This document shows positions 37,279 through 44,595 of a stretch of DNA of 64,000 nt, one piece after another. The DNA comes from Bacteroidia bacterium (GTDB lineage Bacteria; Bacteroidota; Bacteroidia; J057). Numbering within the stretch: position 1 is the stretch's first letter; each line of letters begins with the position of its first letter. The position numbers and the translations under genes were made by a program. The stretch spans positions 248,001-312,000 of the forward strand of contig JAWPMV010000001.1 of the NCBI GenBank assembly GCA_033391075.1. Direction: 5' to 3'. The notes beneath the pieces are model-generated. The model saw nothing but the letters and a program-made list of their open reading frames with translations, made no database searches and was not told the DNA's origin.

Positions 37279-38016
37279 TTAATCCTCCTTCCGAAAAATC
37301 TCCCCCAAATTTTCAAGGGGAAGCTTATATCCTAAAGTAAATAGGCTATTTCTGTTAAGGATGGCGTATTCGGCTCTGTTTGAGATATCTAGAAGACCCA
37401 GCATGTATCTGAATTCTACCTGCAATTTACCTTCCCAAAGATCTTGCTGCCAACCTAATCCCAATAGCAGATAGATATCAAATCGGTTTTGAATTATGTG
37501 TGATGCTGGAAGTTGCTGTTCTCTGATGCTAATCCCACCTGGATTCCCTGTATCCAGCAATTCTTCTCGCCATATCCTGCCAGACTGAAAAAATGAAAAT
37601 CCAAAACCGTAATTTATGAATAAGCCCGATCGGTACCGACTAAAGTATTGTTTGGTATAAAGCGGAAGATGGATATAGTTGAATTTTATTTCCTGATAGG
37701 TTCTATGATTTATATATCCAACCCTATAAGAGGTATCCAGGGTAGTAGATCCATTGAAGAAATAGCCTAATTCTATCAATCCTGATCTATTTCTGAAGCC
37801 AGGGATTTCTAGAAAAAAACTGATAAAGGGACTTTCCCTTTGATTGATGTGGATATTCGGATCATCATAGGGTAAGTAAAGGAAATCGAATTTTTTGTGA
37901 GATAATCGGGCAATATTGAGCCCGGTATTTATTCCCAGGTAGGCAGGATAGCTATTTCTTTGGGCGAAATTCGGGATAGGACTCAGAATAAGGAATAGTA
38001 GAGCAATGGTTTTCAT
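37279..38016 (-). CDS. Outer-membrane barrel protein, PorT-like
   Basis: A 245-residue protein with signal peptide MKTIALLFLILSPIPNFAQ. The mature chain is a series of amphipathic beta strands (YLGINTGLNIARL, SGLIELGYFFNG, IKFNYIHLPLYTKQYF, LFINYGFGFSFF, FDIYLLLGLGWQQDL, LQVEFRYMLGLLDI, LFTLGYKLP), as in PorT-type outer-membrane barrels. IHLPLYTKQYF matches the strand typical of that group. It is flanked on both sides by octamer arrays (elements 6 and 7). No partner gene is evident. Confidence 0.7.
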   Translation of the reverse strand: MKTIALLFLILSPIPNFAQRNSYPAYLGINTGLNIARLSHKKFDFLYLPYDDPNIHINQRESPFISFFLEIPGFRNRSGLIELGYFFNGSTTLDTSYRVGYINHRTYQEIKFNYIHLPLYTKQYFSRYRSGLFINYGFGFSFFQSGRIWREELLDTGNPGGISIREQQLPASHIIQNRFDIYLLLGLGWQQDLWEGKLQVEFRYMLGLLDISNRAEYAILNRNSLFTLGYKLPLENLGEIFRKED

Positions 38017-38034
38017 AGGAGAAAATGGCTTGTA

Positions 38035-38053
38035 GTGTTATAGTTTTGTAGTT
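38035..38053. repeat. Short octamer array (element 7)
   Basis: GTGTT at 38035 with degenerate GTT units at 38043 and 38051 in 8-base steps. It lies 19 bases upstream of the minus-strand barrel gene and reads AACAC in that gene's direction. Confidence 0.5.
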
Positions 38054-38114
38054 CTCAGTATCAATAAGCCTCTACCAAGAACACCCCCCAGCTCCAAGAT
38101 CTTCAAAAAAAAGC

Positions 38115-38149
38115 GCAAAGCACGCAGATCCAAGATCTTTGTGCCTTGC
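38115..38149. repeat. Near-palindromic hairpin with three-base loop
   Basis: GCAAAGCACGCAGATC pairs with GATCTTTGTGCCTTGC at 13 of 16 positions around CAA. It resembles dispersed AAGATCTTTGTGC palindromes. No gene ends here, so it is not an obvious terminator. Confidence 0.5.
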
Positions 38150-38429
38150 ACATCCTCGTCCTTAATTCTTACATTTCTTTTCTAATGCTTTTTAGGTTGT
38201 TTAAGGATCTCTACTTAATCAGGTACGTCATTGATCTTATTTTTTGTGTCTCCAAAGCTGTGCTTATGATTCTCAAGGTCGCGAGGATTTGTTTGTTTGT
38301 TGTACCCAAAGATGAAGCATTGGCGGGAGCTCCTGAAACTGATTTTTCCCGCTATCAAATAGGGATTTGTGATATTTCCCAAAAAAAGGATGAGACTTCT
38401 CAATCTTTGGGATTTATTGCAAAAAAGGC

Positions 38430-38547
38430 GTAGAAATATCGCTCCAGGCTACTTTTAGAGTAAGAGACTTGCAATCGTCTAAGGGAATTAATTGAAATGA
38501 TTCTTTCTTTTTTCCGCTTTCGGCAATTTTTGAAGCGATATTTCGAC
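38430..38547. repeat. 14-base inverted repeat, arms 90 bases apart
   Basis: GTAGAAATATCGCT at 38430-38443 and AGCGATATTTCGAC at 38534-38547 match as inverted repeats at 13 of 14 positions. They may be the ends of a small decayed mobile element. Confidence 0.45.
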
Positions 38548-38633
38548 TTTTCAAAGGACTTTGGCTCCGGGCACTCAATGGGTATTTAACGAATTGCATA
38601 TATTTGAACTCGAATAACATCTAATCCTCGTTC

Positions 38634-39701
38634 ATGAAACCCGTAATCAGTGGTATACAACAAATAGGCATCGGAATTCCCGATGTGCATGCTGCCTTTA
38701 AATGGTATAGAGAAAATTTGGGTATGGATATCCCGATCTTTGAAGAAGCCGCAGAAGCAAATTTGATGCTTCCTTATACAGGAGGAAAGCCTCATGAGCG
38801 TCATGCAATCCTGGCCATAAATATCCAGGGAGGCGGTGGCTTTGAGATTTGGCAATATACCAGTAGGACTCCCGAGGCTCCAAAATTTGAACCCAGGTTG
38901 GGAGATTTTGGAATTTATGCTGCGAGGATCAAATCCCGCAATGTTAATAAAGCCTATGAAGTAATGAAGGCCAAAGGGGAGAATTTGCAGGGAGAAGTGC
39001 AAACCGGACCTGATGGCAAACCACATTTCTTTGTAAAGGACCCGTATGGAAACCTGTTTCAGATTGTAGAGGGAAAAGATTTCTTTGGGGAGTCGGATTC
39101 TTCAACAGGTGGACCTGCCGGAGCCATCATTGCGGTTTCCGATATGGATAAAAGTATGGAATTCTACCGGGATATACTCGGCTATGATAAAGTGCTCTAT
39201 GATGAGAGTGGGAACTTTGAGGATTTGAAGCAAATCCCGGGAGGAGAAGGGGAATTCAGACGAGTTTTGCTTACCCATAACCAGGCCCGAGAAGGAGGAT
39301 TCAGTCGGATGTTTGGCAGCAGCCAATTAGAACTTTTCCAATTGAAAGGAGGAAGCCCTAAGAAAATCTTCGAAAATCGTTTTTGGGGAGACCTCGGCTA
39401 TATTCATCTTTGCTTTGATATCAGAGGCATGGAGGAACTCCGAAAGCTTTGTGCAGAAAAAGGCCACCCTTTTACCGTAGATAGTCAAGCGGCTATGGGA
39501 ACCTCTTTTGATATGGGCGAAGCAGCAGGTCTTTTCTCCTATATCGAAGACCCGGATGGCACCCTGATTGAATTTGTAGAAACCCACAAAGTGCCGATCA
39601 TGAAGAAATTCAATTGGTATATCAATATGCTCAAAAGAGATGCCCGCAAACCGCTACCTAACTGGATGTTGAAGGCTTTGAGGTTTAATAGGGTAAAATA
39701 A
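38634..39701 (+). CDS. Double VOC-domain (glyoxalase/dioxygenase superfamily) protein
   Basis: A 355-residue protein with two vicinal-oxygen-chelate domains. The first (about residues 5-135) opens QQIGIGIPDVHAAFKWYREN and closes HFFVKDPYGNLFQIVEG; the second (about 150-320) opens GAIIAVSDMDKSMEFYRDIL and closes FSYIEDPDGTLIEFVET. These paired beta-alpha-beta modules hold a metal in glyoxalases, extradiol dioxygenases and resistance proteins; metal ligands would be the first His/Gln and final Glu of each set. There is no signal peptide. A C-terminal basic tail follows. Reaction not predictable from sequence. Confidence 0.85.
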   Translation: MKPVISGIQQIGIGIPDVHAAFKWYRENLGMDIPIFEEAAEANLMLPYTGGKPHERHAILAINIQGGGGFEIWQYTSRTPEAPKFEPRLGDFGIYAARIKSRNVNKAYEVMKAKGENLQGEVQTGPDGKPHFFVKDPYGNLFQIVEGKDFFGESDSSTGGPAGAIIAVSDMDKSMEFYRDILGYDKVLYDESGNFEDLKQIPGGEGEFRRVLLTHNQAREGGFSRMFGSSQLELFQLKGGSPKKIFENRFWGDLGYIHLCFDIRGMEELRKLCAEKGHPFTVDSQAAMGTSFDMGEAAGLFSYIEDPDGTLIEFVETHKVPIMKKFNWYINMLKRDARKPLPNWMLKALRFNRVK

Positions 39702-39705
39702 AGAG

Positions 39706-39790
39706 GTGTTGGGGTTGGTGCGTGTTTGTGTGTTAGAGTTATACCTTGGACACAGCTACCCAAAACGCCAACACCCTAAAACCCCAACAC
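39706..39790. repeat. Octamer hairpin between VOC and transporter genes (element 8)
   Basis: GTGTT at 39706, 39722 and 39730 with degenerate units at 39714 and 39738; AACAC or AAAAC at 39762, 39770, 39778 and 39786. The GTGTT arm starts 5 bases after a stop codon and the AACAC arm ends 15 bases before the next ATG. The arms pair into a long imperfect stem. Confidence 0.75.
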
Positions 39791-39804
39791 ACTAAGAGGT
39801 TTTT

Positions 39805-40743
39805 ATGTGCAATGAACTTGACATAGTACGACTGAACTTTTCAGAGCAGGGCCTGATGATCCTGGATATGACGCTCTTTTTCATTATGTATGGAGTGGCA
39901 CTGAATCTGAAAATCGATGATTTTAAAGCAGTAGTGAAGCGGCCGAGATCCCCGATTGTTGGGCTGATCTCTCAATTTCTCCTTTTGCCTTTGTTGACAC
40001 TCGCACTTGTCCTGATCCTGAAGCCTTGTGCAAGCATTGCTTTGGGTATGTTTATGGTCGCAGCATGTCCGGGGGGAAATATTTCCAATTTCATGGCATT
40101 ATTGGCGAAAGGGAATGTGGCTCTATCCGTGAGTCTTTCTGCTATCTCCACCCTGTTGTCCATTGTAATGACTCCCCTGAACTTTGTGTTCTGGTCAGGT
40201 TTTTATCAACCTGCTGCCGATATTTTACAGGAGATTGCCATGGATCCCGTTTCCATTTTCCTCAAAATCCTGATCATTTTAGCTGTTCCGCTGGCACTGG
40301 GTATGTGGACGGCACAGAAGTTTCCGGAATTTACGGCTCGGGCAATCAAGCCTGTTAGATGGGCCTCTATCGTTATATTTGGCGGCTATGTTGTAGCTGC
40401 CCTTTCTATCAATTTTCAGTTTTTCCTTGACTATGTCCCACTTATAGTTGGCTATGTTTTTCTGCACAACCTCATAGCGCTTTCCAGCGGATATTTTTTC
40501 GCCTGGATCAATAAACTTCCACTTGCGGATCGTCGAAGTATTTCCATAGAAACCGGAATCCAAAATTCCGGGATTGCCCTGGTCCTCATTTTTGGGCCTA
40601 TTTTTGACGGTTTGGGAGGGATGGCTTTGATAGCAGCACTTTGGGGAATTTGGCACATACTGGCAGGCTTGAGTCTGGCAGGGATATGGTCTAGACTTTC
40701 CGTTTCACCCGCTAAAACAAACACAGTAGAAGATTATGCATAA
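39805..40743 (+). CDS. Bile acid:sodium symporter (BASS) family transporter
   Basis: A 312-residue membrane protein with nine or ten hydrophobic segments. Family hallmarks are ACPGGNISNFMALLAKGN, which lines the sodium and substrate site in the first half, and SIETGIQNSGIALVL in the second inverted half. BASS proteins import organic anions such as pyruvate, keto acids, pantoate or taurocholate using sodium; bacteria use them for small metabolites rather than bile acids. The last codons overlap the start of the acyltransferase gene by 8 bases, so the two are translationally coupled. Confidence 0.9.
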   Translation: MCNELDIVRLNFSEQGLMILDMTLFFIMYGVALNLKIDDFKAVVKRPRSPIVGLISQFLLLPLLTLALVLILKPCASIALGMFMVAACPGGNISNFMALLAKGNVALSVSLSAISTLLSIVMTPLNFVFWSGFYQPAADILQEIAMDPVSIFLKILIILAVPLALGMWTAQKFPEFTARAIKPVRWASIVIFGGYVVAALSINFQFFLDYVPLIVGYVFLHNLIALSSGYFFAWINKLPLADRRSISIETGIQNSGIALVLIFGPIFDGLGGMALIAALWGIWHILAGLSLAGIWSRLSVSPAKTNTVEDYA

Positions 40744-42127
40744 ACAGATTGCAAGAGAAGGATTTAGACGAAATTATGCAGTAGTTAAAGGATACAATAA
40801 TTTTATTCTTCGTCAGTTTTACAGCAGATTTGAAGTAGAGGACTATGATAAAAATATGGTGCCAGGAGCCCCGATTATCATGGCCGGAAACCACCAGAAT
40901 GCCCTGATCGATGCCCTCAATATGGTAGGCTCAACCCGGATCAATCGGCAGCCTACTTTTATTACTCGTTCAGATGTTTTCGGGCATGCACTTACAGGAG
41001 CTCTTTATTCCCTGAAACTCCTGCCTATCTATCGGGAACGAGATAATATGCCGATAGAAGAGAGAATCAGAAAGAATGGAGAAATATTCGATATAACAGT
41101 ACATAGACTTTCTTTGAAGGAGTGTGTACTCATTTTCCCCGAAGGAAACCACAACCGCAAACTCCGCATAAGGAACCTTCAGAAAGGCTTTGCTCGCATG
41201 GCCTTTAAAGCAGAAGAAGAAAATAACTTTGAATTGGGTACCCTGATTGTGCCGATGGGCCTTAATTACAGGGATCATTTGAAATTCCATAGTGATATGC
41301 TGGTCATTTATGGAGATCCAATTCCTGTAGCTGATTATATAGAGCAGTATAAAGAAAGTCCGGGCAAAGCATTGATTGCGATTCGAAATGATTTGCGTGC
41401 CGCTATGCGCAAGATTGTTTGGGACATCCAGAATGATGAATACTATGATTTGATTAGAGACTTTACTCGCATTGCTGCTCCTGAATTGGCAAAAAAGGAG
41501 CATGGTCCAAAGTTTCGCCTCTTAGACCAATTTCATAAAGGCAAGGACATCATTGCTGCTTTGGAAAGAAAAGCCAAAGAAGAAGATTCAACACTGCCAG
41601 AACTAAAGGCTCAGATGGAAGAATACCAGGCGAGTCTAAAAGAATTTAAAATCAGAGATCATACAGTCCTGAATGGACCTTATTCCTTCGGCAATCGACT
41701 TATGCATAGCCTGGGGCTTCTCCTGAGTTCCCCGCTCTATCTGATTGGATTGATCTTCAATTATATTCCATATAAACTGGCCGAACAGCTTGCCATCAAA
41801 AATTTTAAAGATGACCATTTTCATACCTCTATCATGATGGTTTCCAGCATGCTGATTTATCCATTGATATACCTGATCCAGACAGGCCTTGTCTGGGGGA
41901 TCAGTGGAGATTGGCGAATTGCCCTGGCCGCCCTCCTCGGAATGCCCTTCGCTGGTAAGTTCGCAATCTATTTTTCTGAGCAGGTGAAAAAGTGCTGGTC
42001 GAAAATAAAATTTACTTCTCTTTACAAAAAAGGCAACAAACAAGCCCTCAAAATCAAGGACTTACGGAAAAACTTCTCTAAAATTGCGGAATCGATGACG
42101 ACAAAACGTGAAAAAGTCACAACCTGA
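40736..42127 (+). CDS. PlsC-like glycerophospholipid acyltransferase
   Basis: A 463-residue protein of the lysophosphatidic acid acyltransferase superfamily. The catalytic His and Asp lie in GNHQNALIDAL (H53, D59), the acyl-acceptor-site motif is FPEGNHNRK near residue 140, and a following VPMGLNYRD matches the fourth conserved block. It is longer than PlsC (about 240 residues); the extra C-terminal half has two or three hydrophobic segments (LGLLLSSPLYLIGLIFNYI, MVSSMLIYPLIYLIQTGLV) that should insert in the membrane. It would transfer acyl chains to a lysolipid or related acceptor. It is coupled to the BASS transporter gene. Confidence 0.87.
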   Translation: MHKQIAREGFRRNYAVVKGYNNFILRQFYSRFEVEDYDKNMVPGAPIIMAGNHQNALIDALNMVGSTRINRQPTFITRSDVFGHALTGALYSLKLLPIYRERDNMPIEERIRKNGEIFDITVHRLSLKECVLIFPEGNHNRKLRIRNLQKGFARMAFKAEEENNFELGTLIVPMGLNYRDHLKFHSDMLVIYGDPIPVADYIEQYKESPGKALIAIRNDLRAAMRKIVWDIQNDEYYDLIRDFTRIAAPELAKKEHGPKFRLLDQFHKGKDIIAALERKAKEEDSTLPELKAQMEEYQASLKEFKIRDHTVLNGPYSFGNRLMHSLGLLLSSPLYLIGLIFNYIPYKLAEQLAIKNFKDDHFHTSIMMVSSMLIYPLIYLIQTGLVWGISGDWRIALAALLGMPFAGKFAIYFSEQVKKCWSKIKFTSLYKKGNKQALKIKDLRKNFSKIAESMTTKREKVTT

Positions 42128-42187
42128 GTGAGTCTTTCACCGTATATAGGAATGTTCCAATAGTATTTTTACTACTTAATAAAAGCG

Positions 42188-42643
42188 ATGATGGGCATTC
42201 CGTTAGCGGGACTTTTCGCGGTGTTATTCCTTGTCTTGTTCCATGTATGTTTAGCGAAGATTTTTGAGAAAGCCGGAGAGGGTGGATGGAAAGCCTTTGT
42301 GCCGCTTTACAATATGTATACCTATGCTAAAGTAGCAGGTTATCAGGGCGCATCTATCGTTTTACTATTGGTGCCTTTCCTAAACATCTTTTATTATATC
42401 GCTACCAACGTAAAATTGGCTAAGCGTTTCAACTATCCAGGGATCTTTGGATTCTTCCTCGCACTATCTCCTGGACTCTTTTTGCCATTCGTTGCTTTTG
42501 GCGATAATACCTATCAGCCTGTCGAGAAAAAATCAAATTCTGTGGCTGAAAAGCAACCTTTACACGAAAAAAACAGTACTTCCAATATATTCGTTGATGA
42601 AAATGGAGACCATGTCGAGCGCATCCGCCTCGAAGATTGGTAG
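42188..42643 (+). CDS. DUF5684 membrane protein
   Basis: A 151-residue protein with three or four hydrophobic segments. The block FEKAGEGGWKAFVPLYNMYTYAKVAG followed by LLLVPFLNIFYYIATNVKLAKRF is the DUF5684 pattern, a small membrane domain of unknown function. The same domain forms the N-terminus of the signal peptidase at 54336, where FEKADQPGWAALVPIYGW corresponds. The last 50 residues are polar and cytoplasmic. A strong terminator follows at 42686. Role unknown; a link to protein export is suggested only by the fused copy. Confidence 0.8.
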   Translation: MMGIPLAGLFAVLFLVLFHVCLAKIFEKAGEGGWKAFVPLYNMYTYAKVAGYQGASIVLLLVPFLNIFYYIATNVKLAKRFNYPGIFGFFLALSPGLFLPFVAFGDNTYQPVEKKSNSVAEKQPLHEKNSTSNIFVDENGDHVERIRLEDW

Positions 42644-42685
42644 AAAACATAAAGATATTTTGATAGTTGCTTTCGAGTGATCTTA

Positions 42686-42716
42686 GGCTGACCCAAGGGT
42701 CGGCCTTTCTTTTTTT
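42686..42716 (+). terminator. Rho-independent terminator after DUF5684 gene
   Basis: GGCTGACCC pairs with GGGTCGGCC (one G-T) around a two-base loop and is followed by TTTCTTTTTTT. It is 43 bases after the stop codon at 42643. Confidence 0.9.
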
Positions 42717-42757
42717 GGGAAGTGTGGAAGTTCTAAAAGATAAAGCCCAAACGAAAC

Positions 42758-42792
42758 TGTCACCCCGGACTTAGCCTAAGTTCCGGGGTCTC
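42758..42792. repeat. Left CCCGG hairpin flanking GIY-YIG gene
   Basis: TGTCA, then CCCCGGACTTAG paired with CTAAGTTCCGGGG (one bulged base), then TCTCT. It is the same kind of hairpin as the one at 43141, in opposite orientation. Confidence 0.65.
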
Positions 42793-42830
42793 TGGCTTTT
42801 AATCGTCTCCGCGGAATATTAAATTTCAGT

Positions 42831-43130
42831 ATGATCCATGACTACGCATATGTCTACCTATTAGGCAATTTCAATCGGAATGTCCTGTATACTGGAGTTA
42901 CTACAGATTTAAAACAACGAATCACAGATCACAAAAATGGGATAGGCTCCTCTTTTACTCAAAAGTATAATATTCACATTCTACTTTGGTACCAAAGTTT
43001 CGAAAGAATCGAAGACGCAATTACCCGGGAGAAACAAATAAAACGCTGGAGGCGTGAATGGAAAGAGAAACTTATCCGCGACTTTAATCCGGATTTTAAA
43101 GATTTGTATTTTGATATGTTGGAGCTTTAA
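42831..43130 (+). CDS. Small GIY-YIG nuclease-domain protein
   Basis: A 99-residue protein consisting only of a GIY-YIG domain. YVYLLGNFNRNVLYTGVT gives the first conserved strands, RITDHKNGIG the conserved Arg and His region, and FERIEDAITREKQIKRWRREWKEKLI the catalytic Glu region and basic C-terminal helix. Such single-domain proteins (UPF0213-like) are common in Bacteroidota, often in many copies, and their function in vivo is not settled. Here the gene sits between two inverted CCCGG hairpins, an arrangement suggesting that the gene and hairpins form one mobile unit. Confidence 0.9.
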   Translation: MIHDYAYVYLLGNFNRNVLYTGVTTDLKQRITDHKNGIGSSFTQKYNIHILLWYQSFERIEDAITREKQIKRWRREWKEKLIRDFNPDFKDLYFDMLEL

Positions 43131-43140
43131 TGAGCCGGCG

Positions 43141-43177
43141 AGAGATCCCGGCTCTTGGGTTAAGGCCGGGATGACAG
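43141..43177. repeat. Right CCCGG hairpin flanking GIY-YIG gene
   Basis: AGAG, then ATCCCGGC paired with GCCGGGAT around a 12-base loop, then GACAG. Read in reverse it matches the left copy: CTGTCA, CCCGG stem, CTCT. The two form an inverted pair around the 300-base gene. Confidence 0.65.
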
Positions 43178-43283
43178 AAAATTTATGCTAAGAATACAAG
43201 TCCTTGTCTTCCTGGAATCCATAGGATAGCCGCCATCTCTGGCAGAAAATCCTAACTTATGTAATAAAATTAAACGTGATTCC

Positions 43284-43312
43284 AACACCACAACACCACA
43301 ACACCACAACAC
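43284..43312. repeat. AACACCAC octamer array, four identical-phase units (element 9)
   Basis: AACAC at 43284, 43292, 43300 and 43308. Three units share the filler CAC, making this the least diverged array in the window. It precedes the OmpA gene start by 48 bases. Confidence 0.8.
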
Positions 43313-43359
43313 CTTTATCAGTAACTTTCTCCCCATCTTCCGTTAAGCAAAAAAACACA

Positions 43360-44556
43360 ATGCGCTACCTCAGCTTGCTCCTTTTCCTTTTTTCAACAGC
43401 CTATGGCCAAATCGCTGCGGACTGCCAGGAGGCAATCTATCTCAAACTCAGCCGGGATAGCACTTCCTTTCTGATACCCGAGGCCCCTCAGGGTTTTGGA
43501 AAACAACAGGAAATCTCTGCCCCTTCCAAAGACCCCCATTTCTTTCGGAAAGAACATCATACGGCCTGGTACAAATTTCGCTCGCCCTTTAGCGGGATTT
43601 TAAGTTTGGAAATCACTCCTTTCGACAAAAAGAATGATTATGACTTTCTACTCTTTCAGGATACTACGGGAAATTTTTGTGAGGATTTAGCAGAAAAAAG
43701 AATACTCCCCCTGCGCAGCGTGATCTCCCGTAATGATCCCAGCATAGATAGCAAAACCGGATTGTCTGCTTATTCAGGAGAACTTCACATCAGGGAGGGG
43801 CCGGGAAGTTCTTATGGAGAGAGTATCCAGGTGAAAAAAGGAGGACGTTATTATCTGGTATTGGATAATGTGTATGGTGGGGGAAAAGGGCATCAAATAG
43901 ATTTTCACTATTACTATCCCGCCAAACTATTTGGGAATATAGCGGAAATGGGATCGGGTAAAATTTTGGAAGGAGAAGTTGCCATTATTGATGCAGAAAG
44001 TGGGAATAAGATTGATTCGGTGAAAGTACTTCCTGTCGACAAGGGGAAATTTCGACTGAATCCTCCCCTTGAATATGGGAAAACCTATAAGGTGCAGATC
44101 GAAAGTCCGGACTACTTTAAAACGGAAATCCCCTTTAAGCGAAGTAAAACTCCCCTGAAAATCACTTTGCTCCCCCAAAAGCGAAACGTAAATATCGTTT
44201 TCAAAGACATCAACTTCTACGGCAATTCTGATCGCTTCCTCCCCAGAGCAACTGAGCCCTTGCAGGAGCTGCTCAAAGTGATGCGTTCCCATCCCAGCCT
44301 GGTCATCCAGGTAGATGGGCATGTGAATGGTGCAGGTTCTGTTCGGACTTTTGATGAAAATGAATTGAAGCGGCATCAGGATTTATCTGATCGCAGAGCG
44401 AAGGCAGTAAGGGTATTTCTCGTCAATGAAGGGATCAGCAATGAACGGATTGAAACCAAAGGCTATGGAGCTCGGAGAATGCTTTTTCCCCAGACTATTG
44501 ACGATATAGAAATGATGAAAAATCGAAGGGTAGAAATAAAGATTCTGGATTTCTGA
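43360..44556 (+). CDS. OmpA-family outer-membrane protein
   Basis: The ATG at 43360 gives signal peptide MRYLSLLLFLFSTAYGQ and 398 residues; the longer upstream frame only translates the octamer array. Residues about 20-200 form a beta-rich domain (TAWYKFRSPFSGILSLEITPF, YYLVLDNVYGGGKGHQIDF) of the kind found in Bacteroidota gliding and envelope proteins. A carboxypeptidase-like or PEGA-like stretch comes next (LEGEVAIIDAESGNKIDSVKV). The C-terminal OmpA domain has FYGNSDRFLP, IQVDGHVNGAG, RRAKAVRVFLVNEGI and NRRVEIKIL, the peptidoglycan-binding signature. It should link the outer membrane to peptidoglycan. Confidence 0.88.
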   Translation: MRYLSLLLFLFSTAYGQIAADCQEAIYLKLSRDSTSFLIPEAPQGFGKQQEISAPSKDPHFFRKEHHTAWYKFRSPFSGILSLEITPFDKKNDYDFLLFQDTTGNFCEDLAEKRILPLRSVISRNDPSIDSKTGLSAYSGELHIREGPGSSYGESIQVKKGGRYYLVLDNVYGGGKGHQIDFHYYYPAKLFGNIAEMGSGKILEGEVAIIDAESGNKIDSVKVLPVDKGKFRLNPPLEYGKTYKVQIESPDYFKTEIPFKRSKTPLKITLLPQKRNVNIVFKDINFYGNSDRFLPRATEPLQELLKVMRSHPSLVIQVDGHVNGAGSVRTFDENELKRHQDLSDRRAKAVRVFLVNEGISNERIETKGYGARRMLFPQTIDDIEMMKNRRVEIKILDF

Positions 44557-44595
44557 TTCGGCTTTGCTCAATTATGTTTATTTTGTGGCCTGATT

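Larger units (their letters stand above)
38017..38633. other. 617-base gene-free region with hairpins
   Basis: The region holds an octamer array (38035), a near-palindromic hairpin (38115-38149) and a 14-base inverted repeat (38430/38534). Short open frames on both strands have no protein-like composition or start context. It looks like a decayed element or repeat cluster rather than a gene. The promoter of the VOC gene at 38634 must lie at its right end. Confidence 0.55.

Noticed and set aside
38146-38433. Plus-strand 95-residue frame in the gene-free region
   Set aside because: No family resemblance, no start context, and it runs across hairpin repeats; could be the remains of a gene but not supportable.
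43276-43359. Upstream start for the OmpA gene
   Set aside because: The extra residues only translate the AACACCAC array (HHNTTTP); the ATG at 43360 gives a perfect signal peptide.
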